A stretch of DNA of 35,356 nucleotides. Origin: Deltaproteobacteria bacterium (GTDB lineage: Bacteria > Desulfobacterota > DSM-4660 > Desulfatiglandales > HGW-15). The stretch is from contig CP070840.1 in assembly GCA_020342025.1 (NCBI GenBank), forward strand, positions 2,755,375-2,790,730. Direction: 5' to 3'. Below, in pieces: positions 1 to 6,170 of the stretch (the first letter of the stretch is position 1; each line of letters starts with the position of its first letter). Under the pieces are notes generated by a model. That model saw only the letters and a list, made by a program, of their open reading frames with translations. It was not told where the DNA came from and did not search any database. Position numbers and translations under genes: made by a program.

Positions 1-190
1 TGGCCCCTCAGGTCCCTGTGGTCCTGCTGGCCCTTGTTCACCTTGCGCTCCTGCTGGTCCTGCTGGCCCCTCAGGTCCCTGTGGTCCTGCTGGCCCTTGT
101 TCACCTTGCGCTCCTGCTGGTCCCTCAGGCCCTGCTGCTCCTTGTGGCCCTTGTTCACCTTGCGCTCCTGCTGGTCCCTCAGGCCCTGCC
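1..190. repeat. In-frame tandem repeat of the collagen-like gene (63-bp and 54-bp units)
   Basis: Bases 1-63 recur almost exactly from base 64. The anchor TGGCCCTTGTTCACC occurs at 28, 91 and 145, giving steps of 63 and 54 bp. Both are multiples of 9, so copy number can change without breaking the Gly-X-Y register. Near-identity at the DNA level points to recent expansion or slippage, and the array continues beyond the left edge. Confidence 0.9.
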
Positions 191-390
191 GGTCCTTCAG
201 GTCCAGGAGGTCCCTGTGGTCCAGGATTTCCACCAGCTTGTTTAAGTTCGTCAATCTGCTGCTGCAGATATTCAAATGGTTTCCCTGGGACTTTGCCTTC
301 AGTGGTTAAATTTACGTCTGAAGCGTTGGCCAAAGTGTGAACCCATAAGACGACAGCCAGGATTGCCATAATTAATCCTAGTTTTTTCAT
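1..390 (-). CDS. Secreted collagen-like (Gly-X-Y repeat) protein, C-terminus cut by window edge
   Basis: The reading frame starts at the ATG at 390, which is preceded by a strong AGGAGG ribosome site, and is open to base 1, so the C-terminus is missing. Residues 1-24 look like a signal peptide (MKK, then a hydrophobic run ending ANA). A short linker containing [10 protein letters not shown], possibly a trimerising coil, leads into uninterrupted Gly-X-Y triplets from about residue 54 to the edge. The triplets are dominated by [12 protein letters not shown] and GAQ. Bacterial collagen-like proteins form triple-helical stalks on the surface or in filaments, but the role here is unknown. The gene has a sigma54 promoter at 611-627 and a long structured leader. 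The frame on the opposite strand is a shadow of the repeats. Confidence 0.9.
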   Translation of the reverse strand, partial: MKKLGLIMAILAVVLWVHTLANASDVNLTTEGKVPGKPFEYLQQQIDELKQAGGNPGPQGPPGPEGPAGPEGPAGAQGEQGPQGAAGPEGPAGAQGEQGPAGPQGPEGPAGPAGAQGEQGPAGPQGPEGP

Positions 391-481
391 AAAAGCACCT
401 CCTTGGATCAAGGGTAACTGGTGTTTGCAAATGCGTAATGTGGCGAGGAAGTAACGGTGGGGACTCATAAACTGTGTCCTG

Positions 482-571
482 GCTCCCAACAGAACACACG
501 TCCTGCCAGGAGCAAGGTCAGCCCATTTTGAGTGGATTCTCCATGAGGACACCTCTAACCCGACTTAGAGG
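482..571 (-). promoter_or_regulatory. Structured 5'-leader element, copy A
   Basis: This lies in the leader of the collagen-like gene. Read on the minus strand it has a small hairpin (CCTCTAA/TTAGAGG, 552-571), a conserved CCTCATGGAG, a conserved AATGGGCTGA and then a 14-bp hairpin (482-513, GTGT loop) with no mismatch if G-U pairs are allowed. A second copy with the same order of parts precedes the SnoaL-like gene (1562-1646). Changes between the copies mostly keep pairing, which suggests a functional RNA. I do not recognise it as a known riboswitch class. Confidence 0.6.
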
Positions 572-610
572 TTGAAAGTGAGAAAAAACACTAATCCAGT
601 CAGGAAACAA

Positions 611-627
611 AGCAAAAAAAATGCCAA
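611..627 (-). promoter_or_regulatory. Sigma54 (-24/-12) promoter of the collagen-like gene
   Basis: The minus strand reads TTGGCATTTTTTTTGCT, with GG and GC separated by exactly 10 bases as sigma54 requires. Transcription would start near 600, so the mRNA would begin about 30 bases before structured leader copy A. An enhancer-binding activator would be needed; the conserved palindromic block at 811-844 is a candidate site. Confidence 0.7.
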
Positions 628-810
628 GTAGGAAGGCTGAAAGGTTTACTCTGATTCCAGATAGTTAGAGTATGCACTTTTAGCAACGAAGGAGGGAATG
701 GGCAAGAAAATACTTAACTTTAAGAAAATCAATTCCGTTTATTGGCAGGAGTTTACATACTTTTAATAGGCTTTGTCCTCTTTCGATTACATGATGAAAT
801 CTTGATAAAT

Positions 811-844
811 GGCAAATTAAAGACTACCCAAATTAGTCATAACC
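811..844 (-). promoter_or_regulatory. Conserved palindromic block, copy A (possible activator site)
   Basis: On the minus strand this contains GACTAATTTGGGTAGTC, whose ends are a 5-bp inverted repeat. Its flanks also match those of copy B at 1815-1849 (GGTTWTGACT before it, CTWTAMTTTGCYA after it). It sits about 190 bp upstream of the sigma54 promoter, a usual distance for enhancer-binding sites. The role is inferred. Confidence 0.45.
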
Positions 845-967
845 TAGAGACATTCACTGCGATCGTTTTTCAGATTAGCTCGCCCCGATTAGCAGCTACT
901 TATCGTAGTCGTTACTTTTGAGCGGAGCTGAAAACGATAGCTTACTAATAGTATCATTGACTTTTGG

Positions 968-1005
968 AATCGAAAAGAAAAAGCAGGGCCGTGAAGACCC
1001 TGCTC
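968..1005 (-). terminator. Rho-independent terminator of the SnoaL-like gene
   Basis: Read on the minus strand, AGCAGGG and CCCTGCT pair around a 9-base loop and are followed by TTTTCTTTTC. It lies just after the stop of the gene ending at 1027. Confidence 0.8.
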
Positions 1006-1026
1006 TTCGGATGACATATTCCTGTT

Positions 1027-1500
1027 TTAGAATAGGTCGGCCTCTGAGGGGAGTGGAGTATCGTGGAACATAACACCTTGCCATTTTCCATCAGTTTTTA
1101 CATACACCATCGTACTTTTATAAAAGTGTCTTTTTCCCATACCTTTTGTTTTGGACATAACCGTGGTGGTTCTGAGGCCCCATACTAGACCCGTATTACC
1201 AATTACGCGGTAGTCTTCTTTGTACCAAGTAGACAGATAAATATGCGTCTCGAGCCATTTAGTAAACACTGCTAGACCTCGGGCTGAGCTTGTGACCATA
1301 GGGACGGCATGGTTAGTTGGAAGCCATATTCCTCCATCTTGCCAAATTTCAAAAACGGTCTTCAAATCTCCAGTGTTCCACGCTTTCCAGTATCTCTGGT
1401 TCGTTGCCTTCAGATCAGCAAGGTCGTCAGCTAATGCTGCCTGAGGCAAAAGAATAAAAGCTCCCAATACCATTACTAAAATCACACATCTAGTTTTCAT
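1027..1500 (-). CDS. Secreted SnoaL-like / NTF2-fold protein
   Basis: The product has 157 residues. Residues 1-24 form a clear signal peptide (MKTRCVILVMVLGAFILLPQ, then ALADD). The mature part begins with a helix and NQRYWKAWNTGDLKTVFEIW, typical of SnoaL-like or DUF4440 NTF2-fold proteins, in which a cone-shaped fold encloses a small pocket. It goes on through strands with GLVWG and TTTVMSK and ends WQGVMFHDTPLP. A periplasmic or extracellular place is expected; the ligand or reaction cannot be read from the sequence. An ATG with a GGAG ribosome site supports the start. It ends in a strong terminator and shares both leader elements with the collagen-like gene, so the two are probably co-regulated. 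Confidence 0.8.
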   Translation of the reverse strand: MKTRCVILVMVLGAFILLPQAALADDLADLKATNQRYWKAWNTGDLKTVFEIWQDGGIWLPTNHAVPMVTSSARGLAVFTKWLETHIYLSTWYKEDYRVIGNTGLVWGLRTTTVMSKTKGMGKRHFYKSTMVYVKTDGKWQGVMFHDTPLPSEADLF

Positions 1501-1561
1501 AACTATCTCCTTTCATATTCATCTTGTCAGCAATGGGGAATTATTAGGAATGGTCAACTGT

Positions 1562-1646
1562 GCTCCCAGCAGAACATATGCTCTACTGAGAGCAAACTCA
1601 GCCCATTCTGAGGCGGTACTCCATGAGGCAACCTCCATTACAGAGG
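1562..1646 (-). promoter_or_regulatory. Structured 5'-leader element, copy B
   Basis: This lies 60 bases upstream of the SnoaL-like start. On the minus strand it has the same parts as copy A: a small CCTC/GAGG hairpin (1632-1646), CCTCATGGAG, an AATGGG loop closed by CTCAG/CTGAG, and a 14-bp hairpin with an ATAT loop (1562-1593). The hairpin arms are GCTCTCAGTAGAGC and GTTCTGCTGGGAGC, fully paired when G-U is allowed. Confidence 0.6.
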
Positions 1647-1734
1647 CTATTGCTTGGAAGGAAGAATCTCTAATGTAAATTAGGTTGTGTGTATTGGTGC
1701 CGACACGTATTAGGTTGGTGAAATTACGGCTATT

Positions 1735-1763
1735 TATCTAACCTGAGATTCGGTGGAAGTCAA
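1735..1763 (-). promoter_or_regulatory. Possible sigma70 promoter of the SnoaL-like gene
   Basis: TTGACT and TAGATA are 17 bases apart on the minus strand, so transcription would start near 1728 and include leader copy B. The -10 match is weak. No correctly spaced -24/-12 element was found here, unlike copy A. Confidence 0.4.
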
Positions 1764-1814
1764 TCAGAAAATGTCGATTATTCAGTTATGACTTCGTTAA
1801 GTAACCTTCAAATT

Positions 1815-1849
1815 TAGCAAAGTATAGACTACCCAAATAAGTCAAAACC
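1815..1849 (-). promoter_or_regulatory. Conserved palindromic block, copy B
   Basis: On the minus strand GGTTTTGACT is followed by TATTTGGGTAGTC and then TATACTTTGCTA. It differs at only a few positions from the block at 811-844. It lies upstream of the SnoaL-like gene, immediately after the terminator of the lipoprotein gene. Confidence 0.45.
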
Positions 1850-1886
1850 ACAAAACCCCACCTCTCCGTCTGTGAGAAATGAAGCT
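1845..1886 (-). terminator. Terminator of the Cys-rich lipoprotein gene
   Basis: On the minus strand CATTTCTC and GAGAGGTG pair (two G-U pairs) around ACAGACG and are followed by GGGTTTTGTGGTTTT. It resembles the stronger terminator at 2210-2250. Confidence 0.55.
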
Positions 1887-1930
1887 CGGTGTAAAGGTAA
1901 TCGCAGTTTCACCACTTAGTTCTTGGGATA

Positions 1931-2179
1931 TTATTTTTCTTCTTCCAAGCAAAGATTGTAACACTCTTTAAGTTTTTGATTGCACATACCCCAACAAGTG
2001 TTTTGAGATGCGCCTCCTTTTTTTGGACATCCAAATATACACAGGGTGTGCTGTTCTTGACAATTTCTTGAGCAGTCTCTGCCCTTTTGGCTTTTAACAT
2101 CAGGCATTTTGGGTAGTGGAGTACTCGGGGCGCAACCCATAAGAGTCAATATCAGTATGCCTAATAATATTTTTTTCAA
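1931..2179 (-). CDS. Small Cys-rich lipoprotein with four CX3C motifs
   Basis: The product has 82 residues and starts at TTG (2179) with GGAGG about 13 bases upstream. The N-terminus MKKILLGILILTLMGC is a lipoprotein signal with a lipobox ending at Cys16, so it should be anchored to a membrane in the envelope. The mature part has eight cysteines in a regular pattern: C36-X3-C40-X6-C47-X3-C51, then after ten residues C62-X3-C66-X6-C73-X3-C77. The two halves have identical spacing, suggesting a duplicated helical hairpin held by disulfides or binding metal. I recognise no named family. The next gene upstream is a ribbon-helix-helix protein with its own terminator. Confidence 0.75.
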   Translation of the reverse strand: MKKILLGILILTLMGCAPSTPLPKMPDVKSQKGRDCSRNCQEQHTLCIFGCPKKGGASQNTCWGMCNQKLKECYNLCLEEEK

Positions 2180-2209
2180 GCCTCTGTTTCTCCTCCATGA
2201 CAGAGTTAC

Positions 2210-2250
2210 TAATGAAAAACAAAAACCCCACCTCTCTTGAGAAATGGGGT
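2210..2250 (-). terminator. Rho-independent terminator of the small RHH gene
   Basis: On the minus strand ACCCCATTTCTC pairs with GAGAGGTGGGGT (12 pairs, two of them G-U) around a 2-base loop and is followed by TTTTTGTTTTTC. It overlaps the start region of the downstream lipoprotein gene, so the RHH transcript probably stops before it. Confidence 0.8.
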
Positions 2251-2288
2251 CTTACCGCTTACTCCATATTACCCTCTCGATTTAAGGG

Positions 2289-2444
2289 TTATTTTTTGTT
2301 TTTCTTCTCATGCTTCTTGAGAAGGTCCCTTATGGCTTTTTCAACCAAATCAGAGATGGGCATATCGGTATCAACACTCATGTGCTTCAGCTTCTTGATA
2401 ACTGTAGCTTCAATTCGGGTAGCAAACATCTTTTTCTCAGCCAT
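2289..2444 (-). CDS. 51-residue ribbon-helix-helix (CopG/Arc-type) DNA-binding protein
   Basis: The product begins MAEKKMFATRIEATVIKKLK: a short strand (KMFATRIEA) that would form the DNA-contacting ribbon, a first helix (TVIKKLKHMSVDT), a turn, and a second helix (PISDLVEKAIRDLLKKHEKK) with a lysine-rich tail. This is the standard RHH layout. Such proteins are usually dimeric repressors, often autoregulatory or antitoxin-like, but no toxin gene is adjacent. The ATG has only a weak ribosome site, while a strong terminator follows the stop. It lies 130 bases before a structured RNA and the integrase genes on the other strand, so it could belong to the same element. Confidence 0.75.
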   Translation of the reverse strand: MAEKKMFATRIEATVIKKLKHMSVDTDMPISDLVEKAIRDLLKKHEKKNKK

Positions 2445-2578
2445 ATCGAACTTTTATCACAAAAAGAGAGGGTGTTCAAAGAAAATGTTTGACAGCTAAA
2501 ATCTGCATATGTTAGCTTGTTATCAAGTAAACATATCATTTCTCCAAACCACAGGACATGAAAACTTAATCAACAATA

Positions 2579-2656
2579 GCGTCTGAGATACCCCGCAGGG
2601 TGACTTGCGGGGCCGGTCCTGTAGCCGGGGAGAAAATCTCAGGCGCTTTTCTTTTG
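2579..2656 (+). promoter_or_regulatory. Three-way-junction leader RNA before the integrase operon
   Basis: GCGTCTGAGAT (2579-2589) pairs over 11 bases with ATCTCAGGCGC (2636-2646, one G-U), enclosing two hairpins: CCCCGCA/TGCGGGG (2591-2612) and CCGG/CCGG (2613-2628). The outer stem is followed at once by TTTTCTTTTG and then the ribosome site of the next gene. It could be a terminator/attenuator or a ligand-sensing leader. CTGAGATACCC recalls the thiamine-pyrophosphate box, but the other conserved parts of that riboswitch are absent. Confidence 0.55.
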
Positions 2657-2670
2657 AAAAGGAGGGCTAA

Positions 2671-2868
2671 ATGGGAGAACTCCTCCATTTCCCCGATCCT
2701 CTAGAATTTGGCCAATGCCCAAGGTGCGGGGGCAACGACGGCTATTACTGCGTCGACCCTGAGAAATGGGGAGTTTGCGACAAGCATCGGCTGAAATGGC
2801 ACAGACAATGGGACCCATGCGGGGAGCAAGACCAGTACACCAAGGAAGTACAGGAGCAAGTAATTTAG
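2671..2868 (+). CDS. Small Cys/His protein upstream of the integrase
   Basis: The product has 65 residues with a strong ribosome site (AAAGGAGGG, 5 bases before ATG). It carries CPRCGGNDGYYC followed by GVCDKHRLKWH, a plausible Cys/His zinc-binding knuckle, then a Trp-rich and Gln/Glu-rich tail. It lies 52 bases before the integrase start in the same direction and after the structured leader, so the two are probably one operon. Its position suits an excisionase-like or accessory recombination factor, but no family is recognised and this role is a guess from context. Confidence 0.65.
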   Translation: MGELLHFPDPLEFGQCPRCGGNDGYYCVDPEKWGVCDKHRLKWHRQWDPCGEQDQYTKEVQEQVI

Positions 2869-2920
2869 TTACTCGACACTTACCACGAAGTAGAACCATT
2901 TATCCAAAGGAGGTGATTAA

Positions 2921-4012
2921 ATGGGAAGCATTTACAAGAGAGGTAATGTGTGGTGGATCCAGTATTACCGCAATGGCAAGCCCTATCAGGAGACTTCACG
3001 GTGTACCAAGAAAATGGTTGCAAGGAAGCTCTTAGAGCTACGTGAAGGAGAGATAGCCAAGGGTAAGCTCCCAGGTATCCATTTCGACAAGGTAACGTTT
3101 GACGAGTTGGCTGAGGACTTCATAGGCGATTACGAATTCAATAACAGGAAGTCACTCGAACGCGCTCAAATCAGCGCGGACCATCTCAAGGGTTTCTTTG
3201 AAGGTATGCGAATAGCTGATATCACCACAGCCAGGATCAAAGCCTACATCAAAACCCGCCAAGCAGATAACGTGGCCAATGGGACCATTAACCGTGAGTT
3301 GTCAGCCTTAAAGCGGATGCTTAGGCTAGGTGCTCAGGATACCCCCCCGAAAGTGGATAGGATACCTCATATCCCGATGCTGAAAGAGGACAACATAAGG
3401 AAAGGTTTTTTTGAACATGAGGAATATTTATCACTGTTAAAGGCCCTACCCTCTTATCTGAGGGGTCCGGTTACTTTCGCTTACTTTACGGGATGGAGAA
3501 AGAGTGAGATCCTGGGCCTTACCTGGGATCGTGTGGACCTCCATGAGGGAACTGTAAGACTTGAAGCGGGAGAGACGAAAAATAGTGAAGCTAGGACAGT
3601 CTACTTGAATGACGAATTGTTGAAGTTGGTCAAGATCCAGAACCTCAGAAGGCATGGGTCAAAGTATGTCTTCCACAACAATGGGAAACGGATAAAGGAC
3701 CTACGTGGAGCCTGGAAAAAGGCTTGCAAGGAAGCTAAATTGGAAGGTAAACTATTTCACGACTTGAGGCGAACCGGAGTTAGGAACATGGTTCGAGCCG
3801 GTATCCAGGAACAGGTTGCTATGAGGATATCAGGTCACAAGACCAGGACCGTATTTGACCGCTACAACATTGTGAGCCCTGATGATCTGCAACAAGCTGC
3901 TCTGAAAATGGCCAAATTTTTCGAGACCACTGCAAAAACCGCTACAATCGGCCAAAATCGGGCAGAAGACGAAAACACTGGACAGGCTCAAGTTATTGAG
4001 ATAAATAGGTAA
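2921..4012 (+). CDS. Tyrosine recombinase / phage-type integrase
   Basis: The product has 363 residues. It starts MGSIYKRGNVWWIQYYRNGK, an arm-type DNA-binding domain of three strands, then has a SAM-like core-binding domain (about 70-165) and the catalytic domain. Visible catalytic residues are Arg193 (GWRKSEILGL), His280 and Arg283 (HDLRR), His306 (GHKTR) and the nucleophile Tyr315 (FDRY). AAAGGAGG precedes the ATG. Family members integrate and excise prophages and genomic islands. The stop is 10 bases before tRNA-Leu, so the gene runs into the 5' end of the tRNA; elements using tRNA sites more often sit at the 3' end. All catalytic residues are intact, so it may be active. Confidence 0.95.
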   Translation: MGSIYKRGNVWWIQYYRNGKPYQETSRCTKKMVARKLLELREGEIAKGKLPGIHFDKVTFDELAEDFIGDYEFNNRKSLERAQISADHLKGFFEGMRIADITTARIKAYIKTRQADNVANGTINRELSALKRMLRLGAQDTPPKVDRIPHIPMLKEDNIRKGFFEHEEYLSLLKALPSYLRGPVTFAYFTGWRKSEILGLTWDRVDLHEGTVRLEAGETKNSEARTVYLNDELLKLVKIQNLRRHGSKYVFHNNGKRIKDLRGAWKKACKEAKLEGKLFHDLRRTGVRNMVRAGIQEQVAMRISGHKTRTVFDRYNIVSPDDLQQAALKMAKFFETTAKTATIGQNRAEDENTGQAQVIEINR

Positions 4013-4022
4013 TATTAACTGT

Positions 4023-4107
4023 GCGAGAGTGGCGGAACTGGCAGACGCGCTGGACTTAGGATCCAGTACCTTCGGGTGTAGGGGTTCAAATCCCCTCTCT
4101 CGCACCA
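4023..4107 (+). tRNA. tRNA-Leu(TAG)
   Basis: It has an 85-base cloverleaf including an encoded CCA. The acceptor stem is GCGAGAG/CTCTCGC, the anticodon arm CTGGA/TCCAG has loop CTTAGGA (anticodon TAG), the T arm is AGGGG/CCCCT with TTCAAAT, and there is a variable arm as in leucine tRNAs. It is directly downstream of the integrase. Confidence 0.97.
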
Positions 4108-4145
4108 TCAAAAACACGGGAAACTACCTTGGAATGGGCATCATA

Positions 4146-4180
4146 ACCCCTTCTCCCAAGAAAGAGATGGGGGTTTTTAT
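4146..4180 (+). terminator. Terminator after tRNA-Leu
   Basis: CCCCTTCTC pairs with GAGATGGGG (one mismatch) around CCAAGAAA and is followed by TTTTTATTC. Confidence 0.7.
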
Positions 4181-4303
4181 TCGTTCCTCAAAGAGGGCCC
4201 GCCGACACGTGTTCTCGAGGCAAATGCAATCTCCCGTTTGCGGGGGTGCGGGGAGCTTCATCAAAGGGCGCGCCACTATCAAGGACAAAAGAATGGGCAT
4301 GAC

Positions 4304-4510
4304 ATGATGACAGACCAACTGGAAAGACGTTTTGGCATCGTAGCGGTGGAAAAAGGCTTTATCAGCCCGGAACAGCTCCGGGAGGCACTGGAGATTCAGG
4401 TCACGGAGAATATAGAGAAGAAGAAGCATCGGTTCATCGGCACCATTCTGGTTGATCAGGGATACATGAAACATTCTCAAATCAGTGAGGTGCTCAAGGC
4501 CATGGAATGA
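4304..4510 (+). CDS. Small conserved protein resembling the N-terminal domain of type II secretion/pilus ATPases
   Basis: The product has 68 residues, with the start taken at the ATG-ATG pair at 4304; a longer frame from 4238 lacks a ribosome site. The sequence LERRFGIVAVEKGFISPEQL, then EALEIQV, then FIGTILVDQGYMKHSQISEVL has the two-helix repeat of the GspE/MshE N-terminal domain (KGFIS-EQL-EAL, then G-IL-D-GY-----I-EVL). In those ATPases the domain binds partner proteins or c-di-GMP. Here it stands alone, so a regulatory or adaptor role is likely but unproven. It has no obvious strong ribosome site. Confidence 0.65.
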   Translation: MMTDQLERRFGIVAVEKGFISPEQLREALEIQVTENIEKKKHRFIGTILVDQGYMKHSQISEVLKAME

Positions 4511-4524
4511 CCTATTCAGTTGCC

Positions 4525-4553
4525 TTGATGAAAACAGAGGAAAAGGGCATAAT
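4525..4553 (+). promoter_or_regulatory. Sigma70 promoter of the gene at 4642
   Basis: TTGATG and CATAAT are spaced by 17 bases, giving a leader of about 80 bases before the start at 4642. Confidence 0.5.
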
Positions 4554-4641
4554 ATGCATCAGATCCCTTCGAGCAATGTGATATTTACTCCTGCCACTCG
4601 TCGATTTGAGGCGGAGCTTCACTAAAAAGGAGGTTTGACTT

Positions 4642-5178
4642 ATGAACGTTTACCAGCGTGCTACACTTGCCTTAGGAGTGGCAGCTCTCTTAATCTCGGT
4701 AAACATGAGATCTGTCTCATCTGCGGTTGATGGTCAACCTTTCGGCCCTATTCTGGGTGGCCTAAAGAGCGTATATGTGCAGGTAGAGCCCTTTAGCCGT
4801 GAAACGCAAGACAAAGGCCTCGCTGCCGCGCAATTACTAAAAGACACGGAGCGACAGCTTTCCAAGGCAGGAATTAAACTACTCTCTGAGAGAGAATTTA
4901 ACAACTTCAGATTAACGGGGAGTTACCCCCTCGCCCGTTTGGATGTCTCTGTAACCATCGACCAGATAGATGTGGGAGGCACAAGCCTTAACGTCAACCT
5001 TATTGTAGTCACAGCCCGCCAACAGGCCCTTCTGGGGAGAAAGCCTGCCATCAGATTCTTTGCCATCACCTGGCAAAGACAGGAAATCAGCTACAGTAAC
5101 GATGTGGCCGATGTCTATGAGGTGCTCGGAGGGCTGGTGAATGAATTCATTTCTGCCTACAATGCTGCTAATCGCTGA
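4642..5178 (+). CDS. Secreted hypothetical protein
   Basis: The product has 178 residues and a strong ribosome site (AAAAGGAGG). Residues 1-28 form a signal peptide ending near VSSA, so it is probably periplasmic. The rest looks like an alpha/beta domain: a strand (SVYVQVEPFS), a helix rich in Lys and Gln (LAAAQLLKDTERQLSKAGI), a strand (LARLDVSVTIDQIDV), a long strand (LNVNLIVVTARQQAL) and a C-terminal helix with a conserved-looking VADVYEVLGGLVNEFISAY. The pattern of strand, helix and 'ligand of unknown' resembles small periplasmic domains that measure protein abundance, but I do not recognise the family. Confidence 0.7.
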   Translation: MNVYQRATLALGVAALLISVNMRSVSSAVDGQPFGPILGGLKSVYVQVEPFSRETQDKGLAAAQLLKDTERQLSKAGIKLLSEREFNNFRLTGSYPLARLDVSVTIDQIDVGGTSLNVNLIVVTARQQALLGRKPAIRFFAITWQRQEISYSNDVADVYEVLGGLVNEFISAYNAANR

Positions 5179-5414
5179 CAGAAAACCTCCTCATAGAGTA
5201 AAACGTGATTCGCTGAACGCCTCAATTTTGGGCGGCTCAGATTGCTTGCTCCGGGCATTTTTTTATGATAGTTTTTTGATCTGTTAAAAAACACCGTAAC
5301 CCTTTACTACGAAGCTCCCCGCGCCTTGGCGAGGTATTTTCGTTTGTTCCAGAGTGAAAAATCGGGGAATCCTTTTAGAAAGGCCCTAATTTCCAGGTGG
5401 GACATGGAGGCGAA

Positions 5415-5813
5415 ATGAAACCATCCAATCTTCTATGGAAAATGATAGGCACGGTGGGTCTCTTCGCCCTCCTTGCCCTCTTCTCTCAGCCCGTCCAGGC
5501 TCAGAACGAGGAGATTCTGCAACTTCGGCAAAAGATATCGCAACTCGAGGCAAAAATAGGAGAACTTGAGGGGCTCCTTAGGGAATGCGTTGCATCACGG
5601 GAAAAGGGCTTAGCCGATGAATACGGTTGGCAAAACAAAATGAATTGGCGCAAGCTTAAAATGGGCATGCCACAGAGCCAGGTCCTGTATATCCTGGGTC
5701 AACCTACTAAAGTCATCAAGGGTGTGAAGACACTCTGGTATTACCCGAATATATATGGAGGTTTTGTCTCATTTGACCAAAGCGGTAACATAGTGGGCTG
5801 GAATGAACCCTGA
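5415..5813 (+). CDS. Secreted coiled-coil protein with SmpA/OmlA (BamE-like) domain
   Basis: The product has 132 residues. The start at 5415 is chosen because GGAGG lies 5 bases upstream; a frame from 5397 adds six residues with no ribosome site. A signal peptide (about 1-30, ending PVQAQ) is followed by a heptad-rich coil (EEILQLRQKISQLEAKIGEL), then a C-terminal domain with WRKLKMGMPQSQVLYILGQP, then a strand pair LWYYP and GFVSFD. That core is typical of SmpA/OmlA folds, which act as small assembly or scaffold domains in the envelope. Whether it joins the BAM complex is not shown: it lacks a lipobox. Confidence 0.7.
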   Translation: MKPSNLLWKMIGTVGLFALLALFSQPVQAQNEEILQLRQKISQLEAKIGELEGLLRECVASREKGLADEYGWQNKMNWRKLKMGMPQSQVLYILGQPTKVIKGVKTLWYYPNIYGGFVSFDQSGNIVGWNEP

Positions 5814-5887
5814 ACGCGAGGGATGGGAAGTCCGCGAGCACTGAGATCACTATAGAAAATGGGTGGAAGCCTAGAAGGGGGGTCCAT

Positions 5888-6151
5888 ATGGGCTACTCAA
5901 AAGCGGATCTGGAGAAAAAGCTCTTAGAGATGTATCCCGAAATTGCCAAATTCGGTCTTTCTTTGGGACTTGAATTCGATGAGGCAAAAAACGCCTGGGT
6001 CGTCAGTTTTGAAAAGGGAAAGCATATACGTCATGCCTTTCTCGACAAAAAGGACGCAGATTCTTGTCTGGAAGGAAATGTCTGCATCTATCTTGGCGTC
6101 CTGGTGGCACAGTATATCAAAGACTTGGAGATGGAGATATCTGGCAAATAG
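5888..6151 (+). CDS. Small hypothetical cytosolic protein
   Basis: The product has 87 residues with no signal peptide or membrane segment; GGGGGG lies shortly before the ATG. It has a helix (SKADLEKKLLEMYPEI), two strands (GLEFDEAKNAWVVSFEKGKH) and a C-terminal helix with CLEGNVCIYLGVLVAQYIKDLE. The layout suggests one compact alpha/beta domain. No family is recognised. Confidence 0.65.
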   Translation: MGYSKADLEKKLLEMYPEIAKFGLSLGLEFDEAKNAWVVSFEKGKHIRHAFLDKKDADSCLEGNVCIYLGVLVAQYIKDLEMEISGK

Positions 6152-6170
6152 TCTTTGTCTTTTAATCTAA

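Noticed and set aside
1..190. CRISPR-like short repeats
   Set aside because: The repeats are in-frame Gly-X-Y codons without unique spacers; there are no cas genes in the window.
18..309. Leu-rich and Arg-rich reading frames on the plus strand
   Set aside because: They are shadows of the collagen-like repeats on the other strand and have no ribosome sites.
1735..1745. GG...GC pair upstream of the SnoaL-like gene as a sigma54 promoter
   Set aside because: The spacing is 11 and the -24 box does not match TGGCA.
2197..2499. 100-residue frame on the plus strand
   Set aside because: It is antisense to the RHH gene and its terminator and has no ribosome site.
2579..2646. Thiamine-pyrophosphate riboswitch (CTGAGATACCC)
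   Set aside because: The second conserved half (ACCTGATC and GCGNAGGGA) is absent and the downstream genes are a Cys protein and an integrase, not thiamine genes.
5229..5252. Sigma54-like TTTTGGGCGG...TTGC before the SmpA-like gene
   Set aside because: The distance between GG and GC is not 10 bases for any choice of the G run, so it is not a valid -24/-12 element.
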